In this document: positions 15,236-23,597 of the stretch, one piece after another
How positions within the stretch are numbered: position 1 is the stretch's first letter
How the letters are laid out: each line of letters begins with the position of its first letter
Assembly: GCF_963677035.1 (NCBI RefSeq)
Contig: NZ_OY781472.1
Location: 186,001-250,000, forward strand
Origin: an uncultured Hyphomonas sp.
GTDB taxonomy: Bacteria; Pseudomonadota; Alphaproteobacteria; Caulobacterales; Hyphomonadaceae
Length of the DNA: 64,000 nucleotides
Reading direction: 5' to 3'
Program-made: the position numbers and the translations under genes
The notes under the pieces: model-generated
What the model was told of the DNA's origin: nothing
Databases searched by the model: none
What the model saw: the letters and a program-made list of their open reading frames with translations, nothing else

Positions 15236-17161
15236 TTACTCGACGACCGGCAACACCACGGCACTGGCGGATTTGCCGCCATGCCAGATCGATTGCGTGG
15301 CCTTCTGATAGTCTTCCGGCTTCGCATACATGATGTTGTCGACGAAGGTCTGCGGATTGCGGTCATAGAGCGGGAACAGGCTCGACTGGACCTGCACCAT
15401 GATCTTGTGCCCCGGCAGGAAGACGTGATCGACATTGGGAAGCGACCATTTGTAATGCTCGACTTCACCCGGCTTCAGCGCAACGGGCTCTGCCAGGCTG
15501 TCGACATAGCGACCGCGGAATATCTCAATGCCGATCGGCAGTTCGAAGCCAGGCATGGGCGGCTTGCTGCCCTGGGCTGCCGGCTCAGGCACATCGTTCG
15601 GATAGACGTCGATCAGTTTCACCACCCAGTCGCTGTCCGTGCCGGTCGTCGAGGCGAACAGCTCAACTTCCGGGGCGCCCATGATGTGGACGGCCTCTTT
15701 GAGCGGGGCCGTTTCCCAGACGGCGACATCCTGACGGTCCGACACAAAGCGCTGGTCATGCACCAGCCACGGCTTCCACTGGTCGGCGTCGCTCATGTCG
15801 ATCGGACGCGGAATGAAGGGCACCGGATGCGCCGGGTCGCTGACATAGTCGTCATGCCCGGTCTTGGCCGGCTTGTCGAAGCTGGCGGCGCCATCTGCTG
15901 CAAGATACAGCGGTTTCGACGACCCCATCGGCCAGCGCGGGGATTCCTGCCATTCATTGATACCGGTCGCATAGGTCAGCACCGGCGGCGTGTTCGGTTT
16001 CGGGGCGCCCTTCAGCCAGTGATCGAAATACGGCTTCACATATTTCACGCGCCACTCTTTGGCGGTATCTCCCGTGAAGGTCAGCTCGCCCAGCTCATAG
16101 CCGTAGTGGTTGGCACCTGAGTGCCGCCAGGGGCCGATCACCAGCGAGACCATGTCGTTGTTCTTGTCCTTCGGCTCCAGCGCCCGGTAGACCGCAGGGC
16201 CGCCATAGCTGTCTTCCTGGTCCCACTGGCCCAGTTCGATCATTGTCGGCACTTTCAGCGGCCGGGCAGCAAGCCATTTGTCGACCGCCTGCAAGGACCA
16301 GAAATCGGTATAGGCCGGGTTTTCAAGGAACTTACGGACACCCGGCACGTGCGTGATGCCGACCGATTTCGCAAAGTCCGCAACAGAGCCAGCCTCAAGA
16401 TAGCGCGTATACTGGTCGCCTGCCCCAAGGGCGAGGCCGCCCCCGCCAGCGCCCTTGTTGACGGCCATCCAGAGGGCAAATTCCAGCGAGCTCACCCGGA
16501 AGGCGCCATTATGGAACCAGTCGTCGCCGATCCAGCCATCCACCATAGGGCTCTCCGCGACGGCAGCTTTCAGCGCCGGATGCGGATCGATCGTCGCCAT
16601 AAGCGCCGTGAACCCGAGGTAGGACGAGCCGATGATCCCGACCTTGCCGTTCGACTCCGGCACATTCTTCGACAGCCAGTCGATCGTGTCATAGGCATCC
16701 GTCGCCTCATCAATACCGGTATCGTTCAGCGGGCCGGAAAGCGGCCGGTTCAGGACAAACTCGCCCTCGGAACGATGAAGGCCGCGGATGTCCTGATAAA
16801 CGCGGACATAACCATCTTCGGCAAACTCGATATCCATGGCCGGAACGATGTCGACGATCCGCTGGCTGGGAAGACGGTGAACCGCACGATAGGCATCATA
16901 AGGTGTACGGGACAGGAGAATGGGGCCGTTCTTCGTGCCCTTCTTCATCACGATCACCGTGTAGAGCTTCGTTCCGTCGCGCATCGGCACCATCACTTCC
17001 CGGCGGATGTAGTCTGCTGACGGCAGGACCGGGTCGTAGCTTTCAATGACGTCGGGCGTCATCGGTGTGACAGGCGCTGCGTCCTGCGCTGACGCGGTCA
17101 GCCCCCCAAGGAGCAGGCCGGCCGCCATGAGCAGAGCCGAGGATGAACGAAGCAAATTCAT
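15236..17161 (-). CDS. CocE/NonD family alpha/beta hydrolase, secreted
   Basis: 641 residues starting at the ATG at 17161, which begins a Sec signal peptide (MNLLRSSSALLMAAGLLLG, cleavage after ASA). The open frame continues upstream to 17284, but that extra sequence is Pro-rich with no ribosome binding site. The N-terminal alpha/beta hydrolase half has the nucleophile motif GIIGSSYLGF, and PWRHSGANHYG probably carries the catalytic His. The C-terminal half is the X-Pro dipeptidyl-peptidase-like jelly-roll domain (PEVELFASTTGTDSDWVVKLIDVYP). Family members hydrolyse acylated amides or peptides, such as cocaine esterase, glutaryl-7-ACA acylase and alpha-amino acid ester hydrolases; the substrate here is not determinable. 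Monocistronic and divergent from the transglutaminase-like gene. Confidence 0.9.
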   Translation of the reverse strand: MNLLRSSSALLMAAGLLLGGLTASAQDAAPVTPMTPDVIESYDPVLPSADYIRREVMVPMRDGTKLYTVIVMKKGTKNGPILLSRTPYDAYRAVHRLPSQRIVDIVPAMDIEFAEDGYVRVYQDIRGLHRSEGEFVLNRPLSGPLNDTGIDEATDAYDTIDWLSKNVPESNGKVGIIGSSYLGFTALMATIDPHPALKAAVAESPMVDGWIGDDWFHNGAFRVSSLEFALWMAVNKGAGGGGLALGAGDQYTRYLEAGSVADFAKSVGITHVPGVRKFLENPAYTDFWSLQAVDKWLAARPLKVPTMIELGQWDQEDSYGGPAVYRALEPKDKNNDMVSLVIGPWRHSGANHYGYELGELTFTGDTAKEWRVKYVKPYFDHWLKGAPKPNTPPVLTYATGINEWQESPRWPMGSSKPLYLAADGAASFDKPAKTGHDDYVSDPAHPVPFIPRPIDMSDADQWKPWLVHDQRFVSDRQDVAVWETAPLKEAVHIMGAPEVELFASTTGTDSDWVVKLIDVYPNDVPEPAAQGSKPPMPGFELPIGIEIFRGRYVDSLAEPVALKPGEVEHYKWSLPNVDHVFLPGHKIMVQVQSSLFPLYDRNPQTFVDNIMYAKPEDYQKATQSIWHGGKSASAVVLPVVE

Positions 17162-17304
17162 GAGCTGTAGTCCCTTTTGTGGGTCGGACGGGATTGTCTC
17201 ACCCGATCGGGCCGGCCCATCCGTAAAGTAGAACGCACCGGGTGGCGCAGACTCCCTATAAGGCGGCAAGGGGGCAGCGGGCAAGGCGGCGAATTAGCCC
17301 GGTA

Positions 17305-17367
17305 TGGGTGACGCCGGGGCACAATTTACGTCTCGCGTTATCCCGCTACCATCTGCCCCGGCACCCA
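17305..17367. repeat. Imperfect long inverted repeat in a divergent promoter region
   Basis: TGGGTG-acg-CCGGGGCA at 17305-17321 is the reverse complement of TGCCCCGG-CACCCA at 17354-17367, apart from a 3-base bulge, with 32 bases between. It lies between the divergent starts of the CocE-type hydrolase (17161) and the transglutaminase-like gene (17392). It could be a dimeric operator or simply a leader hairpin. Confidence 0.55.
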
Positions 17368-17391
17368 CCATGACGGATCGGAGCAAGCAGA

Positions 17392-18072
17392 ATGTCGGAA
17401 CAGGAAGACGCACTTCAGGCGACCTATTTTGTCGATAGCGATAACGCGGCGATCATCGCAAAAGCCCGCGCGCTCGCCGATGGCGCGGCGGATGACGTGC
17501 AGATTGCCGAGCGCCTGTTCTATGCCGTCCGGGATGGTTTCCGCTATGATCCCTACAATCTCGCGACAGAGCGCGAGGCGTTCAGGGCGAGCAACATCCT
17601 CAGCGAAACCGCCACCTGGTGCGTGCCGAAATCGATTGTCCTGACCGCGCTGGCCCGCGCCTCCGGCATCCCTGCGCGGCTCGGCTTTGCCGATGTCCGC
17701 AATCACCTGACCAGCGAGAAGCTGACCGAGACGATGGGCTCCGACCTTTTCGCCTGGCACGGCTATAGCGAGCTTTGGCTGAATGGCCGCTGGGTGAAGC
17801 TGTCGACCGCCTTCAACAAGGAACTCTGCGACCGGTTCGGCGTGAAGGCGCTGGAATTCGACCCGGTTGAGGGCGCGCTGATGCACCCGTTCGACGAGTC
17901 CGGCCGGCGGCATATGGAATATGTCCGCGAGCGTGGCAGCTATCTCGATCTTCCGCTAGCGGATATATTCAGAACCTTCGCCGAGGTCTATCCCGGCTGG
18001 ATCATCGGCCCGGACGGTGAAGCTTCCCGGGCAGAAGTCAGCCCGACATCGAAGGACGAGCGGTTCCACTAA
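17392..18072 (+). CDS. Transglutaminase-like cysteine protease fold protein
   Basis: 226 residues of the transglutaminase-like superfamily. Catalytic Cys is in TATWCVPKSIVLTALAR, the usual start of the core helix, and His is in FAWHGYSELWLNGRW. The third residue, usually Asp, would fall in the KLSTAFNKELC strand, where Asn is seen; this also occurs in the subfamily I recall. No signal peptide, so probably cytoplasmic. It starts at ATG 17392 with GGAG 9 nt upstream. Substrate is unknown; such proteins act as proteases or amidases rather than as true cross-linkers. Divergent from the CocE-type hydrolase, convergent with the acyl-CoA dehydrogenase. Confidence 0.82.
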   Translation: MSEQEDALQATYFVDSDNAAIIAKARALADGAADDVQIAERLFYAVRDGFRYDPYNLATEREAFRASNILSETATWCVPKSIVLTALARASGIPARLGFADVRNHLTSEKLTETMGSDLFAWHGYSELWLNGRWVKLSTAFNKELCDRFGVKALEFDPVEGALMHPFDESGRRHMEYVRERGSYLDLPLADIFRTFAEVYPGWIIGPDGEASRAEVSPTSKDERFH

Positions 18073-18108
18073 GGCACCGCCCGCCTCCAATGCCGGAAAT
18101 ATCAGGCC

Positions 18109-19356
18109 TTACCAGAGGCCATGCTTCTGCACTTCAGCGCGGCCAACCACCATGTGGTGCACTTCGTCCGGCCCGTCGGCATAGCGCAGGTGGCGCATAT
18201 CGGCATACATGCCGGCCAGCGGGAACCATTGCGACATGCCCGCCGCGCCATGCATCTGCATCGCCTGATCGATGATCACGCAGACCTTCTCCGGCACCAT
18301 CGCCTTCACCGCGCTGACATAGACCCGCGCTTCCTTGTTGCCGAGCACGTCCATCGCCTTGGCCGCCTGCAGCACGGCGAGGCGCATGGCGTTGATCTCG
18401 ATCCGGGCGCGGGAGATCACTTCGAGGTTCTTGCCCAGCTTGGCGATCGGCTTGCCGAACGCTTCACGCGTGGCGGCGCGCTTGATCATCAGCTCCAGCG
18501 CGATCTCGGCCTTGCCGATGGAGCGCATGCAGTGGTGGATCCGCCCCGGCCCCAGGCGCACCTGCGAAATCTCGAACCCCCGCCCGACGCCGAGCAGCAC
18601 ATTGTCCTTCGGCACACGAACATTATCGAACCGCAGATGCATATGCCCGCGCGGCGCATGGTCTTCGCCCATCACTTCCATGCCGCCCAGGATTTCCACG
18701 CCGGGCGTGTCCATGGGCACGAGGATCTGCGATTGCTGTTTCGAGGCTTCGGCGTTCGGGTCTGTCTTGACCATGACGATCATGATCTTGCAGCGCGGAT
18801 CGCCTGCGCCGGAGATGTAGAATTTCTCGCCATTGATGACCCATTCATCGCCGTCCAGCACGGCGGTGGTGGAGATGTTCTTGGCATCCGATGAGGCGAC
18901 ATTCGGCTCGGTCATCGCATAGGCGGAGCGGATCTCGCCTCTCAGCAGCGGCTCCAGCCATTTTTCCTTTTGCGCCGGCGTGCCGACCCGTTCCAGCACT
19001 TCCATATTGCCCGTGTCCGGCGCCGAACAGTTCAGCGTTTCCGAGCCCTGCGGATACTTGCCGAGCTCCGCCGCGATATAGGCATAGTCGAGATTGCTGA
19101 GCCCCTCGCCCGTGTCGGCATCCGGCAGGAAGAAGTTCCACAGCCCCGCCTCGCGCGCCTTGGCCTTGGCCGCGTCCAGCAGCTCCAGCTGGCGCGGATG
19201 CCAGGTCCAGCGGTCGGTCTTCTCCTTGTTGAGCGCCTCGAACTCTTCCTGCCAGGGCGCGACATTCTCTTCGAGGTGCTTCTTCACCCGCTCGAAAAGC
19301 GGCTTCGCCTTTTCCGACATGGTCAGGTCGAAAAGCTCGGTATTCAGCTCGGTCAT
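18109..19356 (-). CDS. Acyl-CoA dehydrogenase family protein (ACAD10/11-like)
   Basis: FAD-dependent acyl-CoA dehydrogenase, 415 residues, cytoplasmic. Motifs in order: AYAMTEPNVASSD (FAD/substrate), WVINGEKFYISGAGD, the FDNVRVP strand with RGFEISQVRLGPGRIHHCMR, and the C-terminal helices ending QMHGAAGMSQWFPLAGMYADMRHLRYADGPDEVH. The last segment resembles the human ACAD10/11 type acting on branched or long chains; I infer a side role in lipid degradation. The catalytic Glu is not obvious at the usual C-terminal position. ATG at 19356 with GAGGAAA upstream. It is separate from the beta-oxidation cluster at 30-37 kb and has no co-directional neighbour. Confidence 0.88.
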   Translation of the reverse strand: MTELNTELFDLTMSEKAKPLFERVKKHLEENVAPWQEEFEALNKEKTDRWTWHPRQLELLDAAKAKAREAGLWNFFLPDADTGEGLSNLDYAYIAAELGKYPQGSETLNCSAPDTGNMEVLERVGTPAQKEKWLEPLLRGEIRSAYAMTEPNVASSDAKNISTTAVLDGDEWVINGEKFYISGAGDPRCKIMIVMVKTDPNAEASKQQSQILVPMDTPGVEILGGMEVMGEDHAPRGHMHLRFDNVRVPKDNVLLGVGRGFEISQVRLGPGRIHHCMRSIGKAEIALELMIKRAATREAFGKPIAKLGKNLEVISRARIEINAMRLAVLQAAKAMDVLGNKEARVYVSAVKAMVPEKVCVIIDQAMQMHGAAGMSQWFPLAGMYADMRHLRYADGPDEVHHMVVGRAEVQKHGLW

Positions 19357-19597
19357 GGTCCGTTTCCTCTGTTGCCTCTGATCTCTGAAACCACTCTGCG
19401 CGGCTTCAAGGCAGCAGGCAACGGAACAGGAAGTCTCACCTCGCGGTAGGCGCTCAGGACGGCGCCAGCGTCCCCGTCAGACAGCGTGCCGACACCCGCC
19501 CTTCAATCTTGACAAGTATTGCTTCATTGGGGAACGAGAAAGTTCCTAGCAATGGATCGGGGGCTGGCAGGTTGCGCCTGCCTAAACAGAATTATCT

Positions 19598-21556
19598 ATG
19601 TTCAAAGCATTCCAGGCACTTGTCTTTCTCGCACTGTCATCCGCCGGTGTCGCCAGCGCATCACCAGACATCGTCCTCAATTACGGAACAATTGAGGACA
19701 CCTGGGACGCGGAAATTTCACCGGATGGATCCAGGCTTGCTTTGGGGTGCAGTCCCACTGGCGTGAAGGCGATCTGCATCTATGACCTCTCATCGCCCGG
19801 TGACCCCCAGATTATTCTGCCAACTGAAGGGAGCAGAATTACCGATTTATTCTGGGCGGGCGACAAATTCCTCATCTATCGAATCAATATCTTTCCCCGT
19901 GTCAGACGCGGTTCAAGAATGCGTCAGCAGCGCGTCGATCGTCTCATCTCCTACCGGGTCGAGGACGGAAATTTTGCTTTTCTCCTCAACGATGTAACCG
20001 GCCTACTCGATGCAACAGGCGTGGCCTCCCTGCTGGAGGAAGATCCCGACCATATCCTCATGTCGCTGGTGTATTATGATGGTGATGGACGAACGACCGG
20101 TTCCATTATCAACACGGCCGGACAGCTGACCTTCAAACCATTTCGTGTGGATCTGAACACAGGCAAGTCCAAAGAACTCCCGACCTCTTCACGGTCGCTT
20201 GCCGGGATCATCTATGATGGCGCCGGGAAGGAACTCATAGAACTCGAATGGCAAATGAAAGCAGGTCGATTCGAAGTCTTCACGATGGAGGGGGAACGCC
20301 GGAAAATCTTCAGCAGACAAGGCATAGATATGGCCCCCCTGTCTATCGAAGGGCTGAACGCCGGACACGATGCGGTCATCGTCGATTTTGACGATGCAGA
20401 GCGTGACGGGCTTTACGAGATCGAGATTTCGACAGGCGAGATCAAACCTTTCCGGATTGATGGACGCATCGCCGGAGACCCTGGTTTGCTGCACGACAAA
20501 TACGACGAGACGATTGTTGGTTATTATGGCAGTGACGATTTCACACTTGCGGAATACACCGATCCCGAACTGGCGGCTGTCAGCCAACAGGTACAGGATG
20601 CATTGGGGATTTCGAATATCTGGCTTCGCTCGTGGACTGCCGATCGCAACAAATTCACGATCTCTGCCACGCCACCAGGACGCCCCACGGAGTTCTACCT
20701 TTTTGACAGGGAGAAGCTGGCCCTGTCCCCCATCGGCGGAGTTGCGCCCTGGCTCAAGGACAAGCCTCTCGGCCAGGTCACCCGGATCGAGTATCCGGCC
20801 GCCGACGGGCTCGTTATCCCGGCTTATCTGACATTGCCGGTTGGCCGGACTGAAGAGGATGGCCCCTTCAAGCTGGTTGTCCTGCCGCATGGCGGGCCGG
20901 AGGCTCGCGACACAGCCGACTATGACTGGTTGTCTCAGGCCCTTGCCGCCGCCGGATACATGGTGCTGCAGCCGAATTTCCGCGGATCAGCAGGATATGG
21001 CGGGGAGTTTCGAGACAGGGGGTATGGAGAGTTTGGTGGCAAGATGGTCACCGACGTCTCGGACGGCGCGAGGTATCTGGTCGAACAGGGCCTTGCGAGC
21101 GACGAAGGCTACTGCGCCGTCGGTGCCAGTTATGGCGGTTACAATGCCCTGATGCTGGGGCTGTTAGAAGCAGGCTCGACGCGTTGCGTCGTGTCGATCA
21201 ATGGGGTCACCGATCCCTTTGAGCTTGCCGCAGAAGTGCCCACAGGCACGCCCGGCGTTGCCTATTGGCAGCAATATATGACCGGCCCCGGGTCCAGGCT
21301 TAGCGCGGCGGAACGCAAGGCGATCTCTCCCCTGGATCGGGCAAAGGAATACAAAGTTCCTGTGTTGTTGCTCCATGGGGAAGAAGACTCAACGGTTCGC
21401 TTCCGTCACTCGCAGCAGTTCGAACGTGCCGCGGGGAAGACGGCGAAACTTGTGACGCTGCCAGGCTCCGATCACTATCTGGGAGACACGCAAACACGCC
21501 GTTTGGTGCTTGAGAACCTGCTCGAATTTCTGAATCAAAACGAACCGGTGGAATAG
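19598..21556 (+). CDS. Secreted S9 family prolyl oligopeptidase-type peptidase
   Basis: 652 residues. Signal peptide (residues 1-22, ending ASAS), then an N-terminal beta-propeller-like half with weak repeats (WDAEISPDGSRLALG). The alpha/beta hydrolase half begins near residue 420 (GPFKLVVLPHGGPEARD) with oxyanion GSAGYG, nucleophile GASYGGYNAL, Asp in HGEEDSTVRF and His in GSDHY, the complete S9 triad. Likely cleaves dipeptides or oligopeptides in the periplasm. One sampled line (20041-20100) counts at about 52% GC, well below the neighbouring genes, and AT-ending codons are common in the N-terminal half. No clear ribosome binding site precedes the ATG at 19598. It is flanked by a REP-like palindrome downstream. 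Possibly acquired laterally. Confidence 0.9.
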   Translation: MFKAFQALVFLALSSAGVASASPDIVLNYGTIEDTWDAEISPDGSRLALGCSPTGVKAICIYDLSSPGDPQIILPTEGSRITDLFWAGDKFLIYRINIFPRVRRGSRMRQQRVDRLISYRVEDGNFAFLLNDVTGLLDATGVASLLEEDPDHILMSLVYYDGDGRTTGSIINTAGQLTFKPFRVDLNTGKSKELPTSSRSLAGIIYDGAGKELIELEWQMKAGRFEVFTMEGERRKIFSRQGIDMAPLSIEGLNAGHDAVIVDFDDAERDGLYEIEISTGEIKPFRIDGRIAGDPGLLHDKYDETIVGYYGSDDFTLAEYTDPELAAVSQQVQDALGISNIWLRSWTADRNKFTISATPPGRPTEFYLFDREKLALSPIGGVAPWLKDKPLGQVTRIEYPAADGLVIPAYLTLPVGRTEEDGPFKLVVLPHGGPEARDTADYDWLSQALAAAGYMVLQPNFRGSAGYGGEFRDRGYGEFGGKMVTDVSDGARYLVEQGLASDEGYCAVGASYGGYNALMLGLLEAGSTRCVVSINGVTDPFELAAEVPTGTPGVAYWQQYMTGPGSRLSAAERKAISPLDRAKEYKVPVLLLHGEEDSTVRFRHSQQFERAAGKTAKLVTLPGSDHYLGDTQTRRLVLENLLEFLNQNEPVE

Positions 21557-21594
21557 TTTGCCGACTGTCTGAGTCCGGCGAAAACAGCCACAGC

Positions 21595-21658
21595 CGATAC
21601 CCACCATCCGGACTCGCGGCGCGTGCGGTCTGGTGGGTATCGCTTCGCTGAGCCCACC
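21595..21658. repeat. REP-like intergenic palindrome
   Basis: CGATACCCACCA (21595-21606) is repeated in inverse as TGGTGGGTATCG (21631-21642), followed by a second hairpin GGTGGG...CCCACC (21632-21658) with the GTATCGCTTCGC core. Sequences of the form GGTGGGTATCGCTTCGCTNAGCCCACC are widespread dispersed repeats in proteobacterial genomes as I recall them. It sits between the converging S9 peptidase and glycosyltransferase genes. Confidence 0.7.
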
Positions 21659-21667
21659 CTACAAATG

Positions 21668-22687
21668 CTAAAGCCCCTCCGCCGCCAGCTTCCGGCCGAG
21701 TGTCATACGCTGGAGGACCCACAACCCACTCCCCACAATCGTCAGCCCAAAGAACGCAAACATGGCGAGGCCGTCCGGCACGTTCACGGCCACAAGGGCG
21801 CAGATCCAGCTGAACACCCACCAGAGCACGGCGACGGGGATGTGTTTCCAGCCGCTGCGCAGGAACAGCTGGTAGGCATGGTCGCGGTGGGCGCTCATGA
21901 CGGACTGGCCGTTCTTCGCGCGCCACACCACGGTCAGCACCACATCCACGAGGAATGGCAGGAAAAGGATCGCGGCGGTCCAGATGGTCGAGACGACGCC
22001 GACGATGATGCCGGCCCCGCCGAACAAGGCGCCGAGCCCGAAGGCGCCGGAATCCCCGGCATAGAGCTTGCCCGGCAGGTTCCAGGCCAGGAAGCCGGCA
22101 ATGGCGAGCGCCGCTGTCACGCAGAGAAAGGCAAGGTCCGGCGCGGGGCCCGGAAAGGGCTGGGACGGGTCCACCCGCCACAGCACGCCCGCCGCGCCCA
22201 CCAGCATGATCGCGACAGACCCCATGGCGAGGCCGTTCGACCCGTCCATGAAATTCACACCATTCATCGTCACCATCAGCCAGAAGGCGACCCCCGCCAT
22301 GACCAGCGGCAGCGGCAGGCTGGCCAGCCGCAGGCCCGGGTCCAGCACCGCAAAGGTGATCGCCAGCGTGCCGGTCAGCACCAGTTTCAGCCAGGCATTC
22401 ATGCCCCATTTGTCGTCGACCAGCCCGATCAGGCCTGCCACCATCGTCATGCCCAGCACGGTCTGCGTGCCATTGCGCAGCCAGTATTCGGACAACAGCC
22501 CGGCCTCGCGCGCCAGCCACGCGGAAATGCCCAGCGCGATCAGAATGGCGACGCCGCCGGAACTTGGCACCGGCGCCTTCTGAACCTTGCGCCCGCCATC
22601 GGGGGCATCGTCAATCCGTATCAGGAACATCATGCCGCACAGGGCCGCCGATAACAGGACCGGCCCCATCAGGCGAATGAAGGTCAT
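21668..22687 (-). CDS. WecA/MraY-type polyprenyl-phosphate sugar-phosphate transferase
   Basis: Integral membrane enzyme, 339 residues, of glycosyltransferase family 4 (N-acetylhexosamine-1-phosphate to undecaprenyl phosphate). About ten hydrophobic segments. Catalytic-site motifs are present: GLIGLVDDKWG (DDxx), NFMDGSNGLA (NxxNxxDGxxGL), LYAGDSGAFGLG, and the cytoplasmic HRDHAYQLF loop (HxxH-like). The ATG at 22687 is preferred; the frame is open to 22735 inside ispE, which ends at 22699, and GGGAAG lies just upstream. It could make the lipid-linked first sugar of O-antigen or of an exopolysaccharide. True MraY is less likely because the family-specific loop is shorter. Co-directional with ispE, 11 bp downstream of it. 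Confidence 0.88.
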   Translation of the reverse strand: MTFIRLMGPVLLSAALCGMMFLIRIDDAPDGGRKVQKAPVPSSGGVAILIALGISAWLAREAGLLSEYWLRNGTQTVLGMTMVAGLIGLVDDKWGMNAWLKLVLTGTLAITFAVLDPGLRLASLPLPLVMAGVAFWLMVTMNGVNFMDGSNGLAMGSVAIMLVGAAGVLWRVDPSQPFPGPAPDLAFLCVTAALAIAGFLAWNLPGKLYAGDSGAFGLGALFGGAGIIVGVVSTIWTAAILFLPFLVDVVLTVVWRAKNGQSVMSAHRDHAYQLFLRSGWKHIPVAVLWWVFSWICALVAVNVPDGLAMFAFFGLTIVGSGLWVLQRMTLGRKLAAEGL

Positions 22688-22698
22688 CGCTTCCCAGC

Positions 22699-23592
22699 TC
22701 ACGCCGCATCTCCCAGCGAGGTTGCCCGTATCCACCAGTCCGGCCGCTCTGCGCTGAGCTGCGCAGCGGCGCGCCGGGCGGCGTCTCCGGTGTCGAACAG
22801 GGCGAAACAGGTCGCGCCCGATCCGCTCATGCGGGCCAGCAGGACATCTGGCAAGGCCTGCAGCGTGTCCAGCACACCGGCGATTTCCGGCACGGCGGCG
22901 ACGGCCGGGGCCTGAAGGTCGTTGCGCTGGTTGCCCAGCCAGTGGACCAGATCCCAGACACGCTCGAATGGCGGCACGGCGCCAAACTCGCGAAAGCCCG
23001 CCCCGCCGCCTGCTTCGTCATAGGCGCGGAAGACGGGCCCCGTCGGACAGGCAAGGCCCGGATTGACCAGCAGGGCCGGCACGCGCGGCAAATCGGCCGC
23101 CCGGCGGATGCGCTCGCCCTCGCCCTGCATCAACGCGGCGTGGCCCTGCAGCGCGACCGGGACATCGCCGCCAAGCGCCGGGGCGATTTTATGAGCCGCA
23201 GCGGTGTCTGTGCCCCACAGGTCTGTCAGAAGGCGCAGCGCGGCGGCCGCATCGGCAGAGCCGCCGCCGATGCCCGCGGCAATGGGGAGGTGTTTCTCGA
23301 GGGTGAATTTTACGCCCTGCGTGGTGCCGGTTTCGGCCTGCAGCGCCCTGGCCGCGCGAAGCACGAGATTGTCATCCACTGGTCCGATATGATCCGGATT
23401 GGTCATGCCTGGTCCGGTTATGGTCATGGACAAGTCATCGCTGGTCATGACTTCGAGGCGGTCTGCGGCCTCTTCTCCGGCGAACATGACGAGCGAGTCG
23501 AGCGGATGGCGGCCGTTCGCCTGGACTGGCCCGACATGCAGGAACAGGTTCACCTTGGCCGGGGCCAGCGCGCTGTAATTATCTGTTTTCAT
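22699..23592 (-). CDS. ispE: 4-diphosphocytidyl-2-C-methyl-D-erythritol kinase
   Basis: GHMP kinase of the non-mevalonate isoprenoid pathway; phosphorylates CDP-ME on its 2-OH with ATP. 297 residues, normal length. Motifs: N-terminal APAKVNLFLHV, the ATP-binding LPIAAGIGGGSADAAAALRLL, and the C-terminal MSGSGATCFALFD. Start at ATG 23592. It lies 5 bp after the TPR protein stop (23598) and 11 bp before the glycosyltransferase start, a tight minus-strand operon with the glycosyltransferase. With the polyprenyl synthase at 14 kb and ispH at 57.6 kb, it is one of three isoprenoid genes dispersed in this window. Confidence 0.96.
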   Translation of the reverse strand: MKTDNYSALAPAKVNLFLHVGPVQANGRHPLDSLVMFAGEEAADRLEVMTSDDLSMTITGPGMTNPDHIGPVDDNLVLRAARALQAETGTTQGVKFTLEKHLPIAAGIGGGSADAAAALRLLTDLWGTDTAAAHKIAPALGGDVPVALQGHAALMQGEGERIRRAADLPRVPALLVNPGLACPTGPVFRAYDEAGGGAGFREFGAVPPFERVWDLVHWLGNQRNDLQAPAVAAVPEIAGVLDTLQALPDVLLARMSGSGATCFALFDTGDAARRAAAQLSAERPDWWIRATSLGDAA

Positions 23593-23597
23593 TCGAT

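Noticed and set aside
21300..22520. 406-codon minus-strand frame over the glycosyltransferase
   Set aside because: Alternate frame of the WecA-type gene including the translated REP element (VGWAQRSDTH); shadow.
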